The notes beneath the pieces were generated by a model that did no database searches, was not told the origin of the DNA, and saw only the letters and a program-made list of their open reading frames with translations. Source: Alphaproteobacteria bacterium (GTDB lineage: Bacteria; Pseudomonadota; Alphaproteobacteria; UBA6615). From it: a stretch of DNA of 33,640 nucleotides. The position numbers and the translations under genes are program-made. Numbering within the stretch: position 1 is the first letter of the stretch; the number at the start of each line of letters is the position of its first letter. The stretch spans positions 1 to 33,640 of the forward strand of contig SHWB01000019.1 in NCBI GenBank assembly GCA_009691025.1, in the 5' to 3' direction. Shown piece after piece: positions 28,755-33,640 of this stretch.

Positions 28755-29692
28755 TCACAATCGGCCGAGTCGCGCCGTCAGCATGGCGAAGAAGCCATCG
28801 GCGTCGATATCCTGCAGCCACAGCGTATTGGGCGGGCAACGGCTGGCGCCCCACAGATCGACGATCGTCATGCCCCGCGCCGGGCCGGGGCGGGTATCGA
28901 CCACGACGTTCAGCATGCGGCCGCGGAACAGGTCGGGTCGCAGCAGCCAGGCGATGGTGCAGGGGTCGTGCAGCGGCCCGCCCGGCAGGCCATAACGCTC
29001 GATATCGTGCCGCTCGAACCAGCCGAGCATGTCGGCCCAGCCCCTGCGACCGGCGTGCTCAATGCCCGGATGGCGACGAGTCGCTCGGGCGTCGTGATAG
29101 CCCGGCAGGTAACGTCGAGGGGTGCGGCGACGACCGGCCGGCCACAGGCGAAGACGATCTTCGCCGCCTCGGGATCGACCCGGATGTTGAATTCGGCCGT
29201 CGGCGTCACATTGCCGCCGACCCGCTGGGCGCCGCCCATCAGCACGATCCGGGCGATGTTGGGCAGGATGTCGGGGGCCTGCCCGATGGCGGTGGCGATA
29301 TTGGTCAGCGGCCCCGTCGGCACCAGCGTCAGGCCCGCCGGCCCTGCCGCGCGGCAATGGGCCACGATGGCGTCGACGGTATGGCCGGGCGCCAGCGGCA
29401 CGAACGGTGCGTCGACCGGATAGGGGTCGATGCCGGAGGGGCCGACCACCGCCTTCGCCGTGATCAGGCGGCCGCGCAGCGGCCGGTCGCAGCCGGCATG
29501 GACGGGGACATCCGGCCGGCCAGCCAGCGCCACGATGAGGCGCGCATTGCGCTCCGTCTGCGCCAGCGGCGAATTGCCCGCGACGACGGTGACGGCACGC
29601 ACCTCCAGCGCCTCGGGCGAGGCCAGGGCAAGCAGCAGGGCGATAGCGTCGTCCTGGCCGGGGTCGCAATCGATGAGGATTGGCATGGCCAT
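28755..29692 (-). pseudogene. Inosine-uridine-type nucleoside hydrolase gene, frameshifted
   Basis: The gene would encode a nucleoside N-ribohydrolase of about 312 residues. The N-terminal part carries the metal-binding motif ILIDCDPGQDDAIALLLAL, LVPTGPLTNIATAI and MGGAQRVGGNVTPTAEFNIR. After IRALSTPV the frame changes at about 29041-29055. The remainder (GWADMLGWFERHDIERYGL, GGPLHDPCTIAWLL with the catalytic-type His, then ARGMTIVDLW) is in another frame to 28755. One base lost or two gained would explain it. ATGs at 29692 and 29686 are both plausible starts. An intact enzyme would hydrolyse nucleosides for purine or pyrimidine salvage. Recent inactivation and base-call error cannot be separated here. 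Confidence 0.82.
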
Positions 29693-29717
29693 CACGGCGC
29701 TCGCCCGGCAGTCCGGG

Positions 29718-29954
29718 TCAGCAGAGGCGGTGCTTGTGTTCGAGGCTGAGCGCGGCGAGGTCGCGCTCCCATGGTGCGGCATCGGTCGGCAGCGGCTGGG
29801 GAATGCCGAGCTTCGCCTTGTGCGGATCCCAGCGCGGCGGTGCCTCTCCCGGCCCGACGTCCCAGGAATCCCGTGGCGACACAATGACCGTGTGAACGGC
29901 CAGGGCGGCGAACGCGGCCGCCGTGGACCATAGCAGGACAGCCTGGAAGCTCAT
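29718..29954 (-). CDS. Small single-pass membrane protein, 78 residues, unknown
   Basis: The frame starts at ATG 29954 with GAGGG about ten bases upstream. An N-terminal helix (VLLWSTAAAFAALAVHTVIV) anchors it to the inner membrane. The soluble part, rich in proline and tryptophan (GEAPPRWDPHKAKLG, then TDAAPWERDLAALSLEHKHR), probably faces the periplasm. No family is recognised. It lies 25 bases upstream of the nucleoside hydrolase gene on the same strand and is divergent from the TauE/SafE permease gene. Confidence 0.6.
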   Translation of the reverse strand: MSFQAVLLWSTAAAFAALAVHTVIVSPRDSWDVGPGEAPPRWDPHKAKLGIPQPLPTDAAPWERDLAALSLEHKHRLC

Positions 29955-30072
29955 CGGCAGCGCCCTCACCCCGGGCAGTCATGGTGCCAGCCCGGCCGCC
30001 GGCCGACCAGCTCCTGCCCGTCCGGACACTTTGTGCCAGTATCGCCGCCGACCAGCAGCGGACCCTGTATCC

Positions 30073-30840
30073 ATGTTGACGGCGACACTCGAAGGCATAC
30101 CGCTCACCAATGCCCTGCTGCTGTGCGCCGGCATCTTCGCCGTCACCTTCTTCGTCGCCGCCATCGGCTCGACCGGCGGCGTGCAGCTCGCGCCGGTGAC
30201 GTTTACCCTGCCGGCTCCGCTGGCCATCCCGATGCACGCCTGGATCACCGGCTGGGCGGCCGTGTTCCGCGGCTGGACGCTGCGGATGGCGATAGACTGG
30301 CCGTACCTCGCCTGGTTCGAACCGCTGTCGGTAGCCGCATCGACGGCGGCGATCTTCATCACCGAGCGCCTGCCGCTCGCCTGGTTCGAGCTGATCATCG
30401 GCGGCTGGATCCTCGGTTCGACCGTCATGGGATTCGTCGCGCGGCGCCCCTCCGTGGTCGGCGGCATGACGCATCCCGCCCTGCTCGGCCCGACGACCGG
30501 CTTCCTCAGCGTCTTCGTCGGCGCCACCGGTCCGCTGGTCTTCGCGCTCCTCGCCAATCGCTACGACCGCAAGGAAGAGGTGCAGGCGACGCATGCCGCC
30601 TGCATGACGCTGCAGCATCTGTCGAAGATCGTGCTGTTCGGCATCGCCGGCTCGGCCATCTTCGCCTACCAGCTGCTGATGGCGGCGACCATCGCAGCGG
30701 CCTTCGCCGGCACACGTCTCGGCTCCCGCGTGCTTCTGAGGATGGACGAGAAGCTCTATCGCCGCCTGCTGGCCGTCGTCATGCTGGCCGTCGGCGCGTT
30801 CATCGTGGTGCGCGCCTGGCTGGCCTTGCGGGGGGGATGA
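30073..30840 (+). CDS. TauE/SafE (DUF81) family membrane permease
   Basis: An inner-membrane protein of 255 residues with about seven or eight helices. It shows the TauE/SafE pattern of two related halves, each with a glycine/proline-rich signature: FFVAAIGSTGGVQLAPVTF in the first and LLGPTTGFLSVFVGATGPL in the second. The TLQHLSKIVLFGIAG segment is also typical. Family members export sulfite, sulfoacetate or other small anions; the substrate here is unknown. The ATG at 30073 places the first helix right after the start. It lies 25 bases upstream of the molybdoenzyme genes on the same strand, so they could be co-transcribed. Confidence 0.85.
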   Translation: MLTATLEGIPLTNALLLCAGIFAVTFFVAAIGSTGGVQLAPVTFTLPAPLAIPMHAWITGWAAVFRGWTLRMAIDWPYLAWFEPLSVAASTAAIFITERLPLAWFELIIGGWILGSTVMGFVARRPSVVGGMTHPALLGPTTGFLSVFVGATGPLVFALLANRYDRKEEVQATHAACMTLQHLSKIVLFGIAGSAIFAYQLLMAATIAAAFAGTRLGSRVLLRMDEKLYRRLLAVVMLAVGAFIVVRAWLALRGG

Positions 30841-30865
30841 TCGATCCGCCAGTCTGGAGGAAAGG

Positions 30866-33193
30866 ATGACGGAGAAATTCAGCATCGCCCAGCCGGTGCG
30901 GCAGCGCGAGGACGAGCGCTTTCTCACCGGGCGCGGCACCTTCGCCGACGACGTGGCGGCGCCCGGCGCCCTGCACGCGGTGTTCGTGCGTTCCGACCAT
31001 CCGCATGGCGAGTTACTCGGCATCGAAATCCGCCGCGCCCTGGCCGCGCCGGGCGTGGTCGAGGTGTTCACCGGCACGGAGATAACCGCGGCAGGCGTGG
31101 CCGGCATCGTCCGCATGCCGCCGCGCGCGGCCAACATCCAGGAGAGCCCGCCGCTGACGCCCCGCCCGGCGCTTGCCCTCGGCCGCGTGCGCCATGTCGG
31201 CGAGCCCGTCGCGATGGTGGTCGCCGAAACGTCGGCGCAGGCGGATGATGCCGCCGGCCTAGTCGATATCGACATCGCACCCCTGCCTGCCGTGATGACC
31301 ATCGAGGATGCGCTGGCGCCCGGCGCTCCGGTGATCTGGTCCGAGGCGAAGGGAAATATCTGCCTGACCAGACTGCGCGGCGAGACCGAGGCGGTCTACC
31401 GTGCCTTCGCTACGGCCGCGCATGTCAGCCGCGTGAAGCTTTACAACAACCGCGTCGCCGCCAACCAGATGTAACCACGCAGTTCCATGGCGTCATGGGA
31501 CGAAGCGCGCCGGCACCGGACGCTGACCTGCTCCTCGCATGGCGTGCAGTACATGATGCGCGTGCTGTGCTAGTTCATCTTCGACATCCCGCGCACGCAG
31601 CTTCGCGTGCTGACACCCGATGTCGGCGGCGGATTCGGGGTCAAGGAACAGCCCTACCCCGAGGACATCGCGGTGATGTTCGCCGCCTGGGCGCTCAAGC
31701 GCACAGTGCGCTGGGCCGGCACGCTGGCCGAGCATTTCCTGTCGGACAACCACGCCCGTGATGCGCTGATCGATGCCGCTCTGGCGATCGATGCGGCAGG
31801 CAATTTCACCGCCCTGCGCCTGACCATCCTCGACGCGATGGGTGCCTATATCTCCTGACACGCGCCCTACATGCCGCTGCGCAACACCGCCAACGGCCTG
31901 TCGCAGACCTACCGCACGCCGCTGATCGGCCTGACGGTAAAGCTGGTCCATACCAATACCGGCTCGCTCGTCCCCTATCGCGGCGCCGGCCGGGAACAGG
32001 CGGCCTATATCGTCGAACGCCTAGTTGCCGAGGCGGCGCGCGAGACCGCGCGCGATCCCGTCTCCCTTCGGCGACAGAACATGATACCGGCGAGCGCCAT
32101 GCCCTATCGCACGCCCGGCGGGCGCCTCTACGACAGCGGGGACTTCGCCAGCGTGCTCGACAAGGCGCTGAAGCTCGCGGGCTGGGACGGCTGGGATTAG
32201 CGCCTCGCCGCCTCCCGCGCGCGCGGCCTGCTGCGCGGGCGCGGCCTCGCCTGCTACCTCGAATGCGTCGTCGGCCAGCCCTGCGAGGGCGCCGATATCC
32301 GCTTCGGCGCCGATGGCCGCGTGACCATGACGATGGCCACCCAGTCGCAGGGCCAGGGCCACGAGACGAGATTACTCCAGGTCGTCGTGGAAAAGCTCGG
32401 CCTAGACCACGGCCTGATCGACTACCACCAGGGCGACAGCGACATCGCGCCGCGCGGCCTCGCCACCATCGCTCCGCGCTAGATGGTGATGGCCGGATCG
32501 GCACTTGCCAATACCTGCGACATGGTGATCGAGAACGGCCGTATGCTCTCCGCCGAACTGCTGGAGGCGGCCACCGCCGACATCGAGTTTCGCGACGGCA
32601 CCTTCCGCGTCGCCTGCACAGATCGCGCCATAGGCCTGCTGGACCTTGTCCGCGAGGTGCAGGCGCGTGCCGCGCTGCCCGCCGACCTGCCGAAGGTCCT
32701 CGACGCGCGCGACGAATACCAGGCACCCAACCAGTTCTTTCCCAATGGCTGCCATATCGCCGAGGTCGAGATCGATCCCGAGAACGGCGTCGTCACCGTC
32801 GCGCGCCACACGGCGGTCGACGATGTTGGTACGGTGATCAACCCTATGATCGTGCATGGCCAGCTTCACGGCGGCCTTGCCCAGGGCATCGGCCAGGTGC
32901 TGCGAGAGCATGCCATCTGCGACCGGCACAGCGGTCATATCATGACCGCCTCCTTAATGGACTATGCCATGCCGCGCCCCGCCTACATGCCCGACTTCAA
33001 CGTCGGCTTCCATCCCGTGCCCTCGCCGGCCAACCCGCTCGGCGCCAAGGGCTGTGGCGAGGGCGGCATCACGTGCGCCCTGCCTGCCCTGTCGAGCGCC
33101 GTGGGCGACGCGCTGGCGCGCGCGGCCGTCCCGGCGCACATCGAGTTGCCAATCACGTCGGAGAAATTATGGTGGGCCTTGCGCGGCCAATGA
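30866..33193 (+). pseudogene. Xanthine dehydrogenase-family molybdenum-binding subunit gene with five in-frame stops
   Basis: A single reading frame of 776 codons covers the whole family length without any frameshift, but five stops interrupt it: TAA 31472, TAG 31571, TGA 31856, TAG 32198 and TAG 32480. The product would be the large CoxL/aldehyde-oxidase-like subunit. It has FSIAQPVRQREDERFLTGRG at the start, VRHVGEPVAMVVAE, VLTPDVGGGFGVKEQPYPED, QSQGQGHET and, at the end, LGAKGCGEGGI with the catalytic glutamate. At the first stop the family motif NPMEPR reads NQM-stop-PR, so Glu was probably GAA. GAGGAAAGG precedes the ATG. The next gene is a homologous, apparently intact copy. Confidence 0.92.
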
Positions 33194-33286
33194 GAAATAT
33201 CGAGGTGAACGGCTGACCACCGTCCGGGCCCGGTATAGATTTCCGTCACGAAGCGGCGTCTGCCGCCGGCGTTACTGGAGGGTGCC

Positions 33287-33640
33287 ATGGCGGGCCAGTT
33301 CGGAATCTCGCAGCCGGTGCGGAGGCGCGAGGATGTTCGGTTTCTCACCGGCAAGGGCCGATACGCCGACGATACCGACACGCCGGGCACTGTGCATGCC
33401 GCGTTCGTCCGCTCGCAGCACCCGCACGGCACCATCCGCGCCGTCCATACAGACCGCGCCAGGGCGGCGCCGGGCGTGCTCGGAATCTTCACCGGAGCCG
33501 ACCTCGCCGCCGCCGGCATCGGCGGCATTCCGCATATGCCGCCGATGCCCGGCGTCGACATGCAGAACCCGGCGGATTCGCCGCGCCCCGCCCTTGCCCA
33601 TGAACGCGTGCGCCATGTCGGCGAACCGGTGGCCATGGTG
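33287..33640 (+). CDS. Xanthine dehydrogenase-family molybdenum-binding subunit (partial, N-terminal 118 residues)
   Basis: The gene begins at ATG 33287 with GGAGG upstream and runs off the window. The visible part is the start of the a/b-hammerhead domain: ISQPVRRREDVRFLTGKGRY, ADDTDTPGTVHAAFVRSQHP and VRHVGEPVAMV. It is clearly homologous to the preceding gene, with roughly half the residues identical over this part by eye. They are therefore old paralogues rather than a fresh duplication. It begins 93 bases after the end of the first copy. No stop or frameshift occurs in the visible part. The medium FAD and small iron-sulfur subunits are not seen. Confidence 0.9.
   Translation, partial: MAGQFGISQPVRRREDVRFLTGKGRYADDTDTPGTVHAAFVRSQHPHGTIRAVHTDRARAAPGVLGIFTGADLAAAGIGGIPHMPPMPGVDMQNPADSPRPALAHERVRHVGEPVAMV

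Overview
The window is high-GC DNA (by eye mid-60s % G+C) from an alphaproteobacterium, probably Rhodospirillales or Rhizobiales-like. The evidence is the gene order: alaC-hom-glpX, rplM-rpsI beside metY and CoA-binding genes, and yceD-rpmF-plsX-fabH-ihfA-merR-tRNA-Pro next to bamE and a cytochrome c chaperone gene. A class I PHA synthase and a K+-independent H+-pyrophosphatase fit the same group. I would not name a genus.

Layout. 1-143 is the end of an IS630-type insertion sequence. 170-298 is a MITE-like hairpin, followed by an A+T-rich gap to 519. 520-4090 (minus) is alaC-hom-glpX, for amino-acid and central carbon metabolism. 4289-5473 (minus) is a lipoprotein with an OmpA domain, divergent from phaC (5647-7461) and a periplasmic rhodanese (7535-8002). 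A frameshifted TPR lipoprotein gene, a gamma-carbonic anhydrase and a broken PAS/PAS histidine kinase gene follow. 11809-12716 (minus) is rplM-rpsI with a promoter and a terminator. Divergent from it are an ECHDC3-like crotonase-fold gene, two tandem CoA-binding-domain genes and metY. Next come a badly broken TPR-methyltransferase gene, a frameshifted AEC transporter gene, an intact MFS transporter, cutA and two small unknowns.

21165-26419 is a housekeeping block: tRNA-Pro(GGG), merR, ihfA, fabH, plsX, rpmF, yceD, a cytochrome bc1 assembly chaperone and bamE. It covers phospholipid and fatty-acid initiation, ribosome, nucleoid and envelope assembly. hppA follows, then a frameshifted nucleoside hydrolase gene, a small membrane protein and a TauE/SafE permease. 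Last are two tandem xanthine dehydrogenase-type molybdenum-subunit genes. The first has five in-frame stop codons; the second looks intact but runs off the window.

The main theme is gene decay. Six genes are interrupted by stops or frameshifts, all in dispensable functions, while every housekeeping gene is intact. With the IS and the MITE-like repeat this suggests a genome losing accessory functions, although some single-base frameshifts could be assembly errors. I found no CRISPR array, prophage, secretion system or clear undescribed defence or biosynthetic system. The better leads for new biology are the tandem CoA-binding proteins beside metY, a crotonase homologue without the usual catalytic glutamates, and three small unknown proteins.
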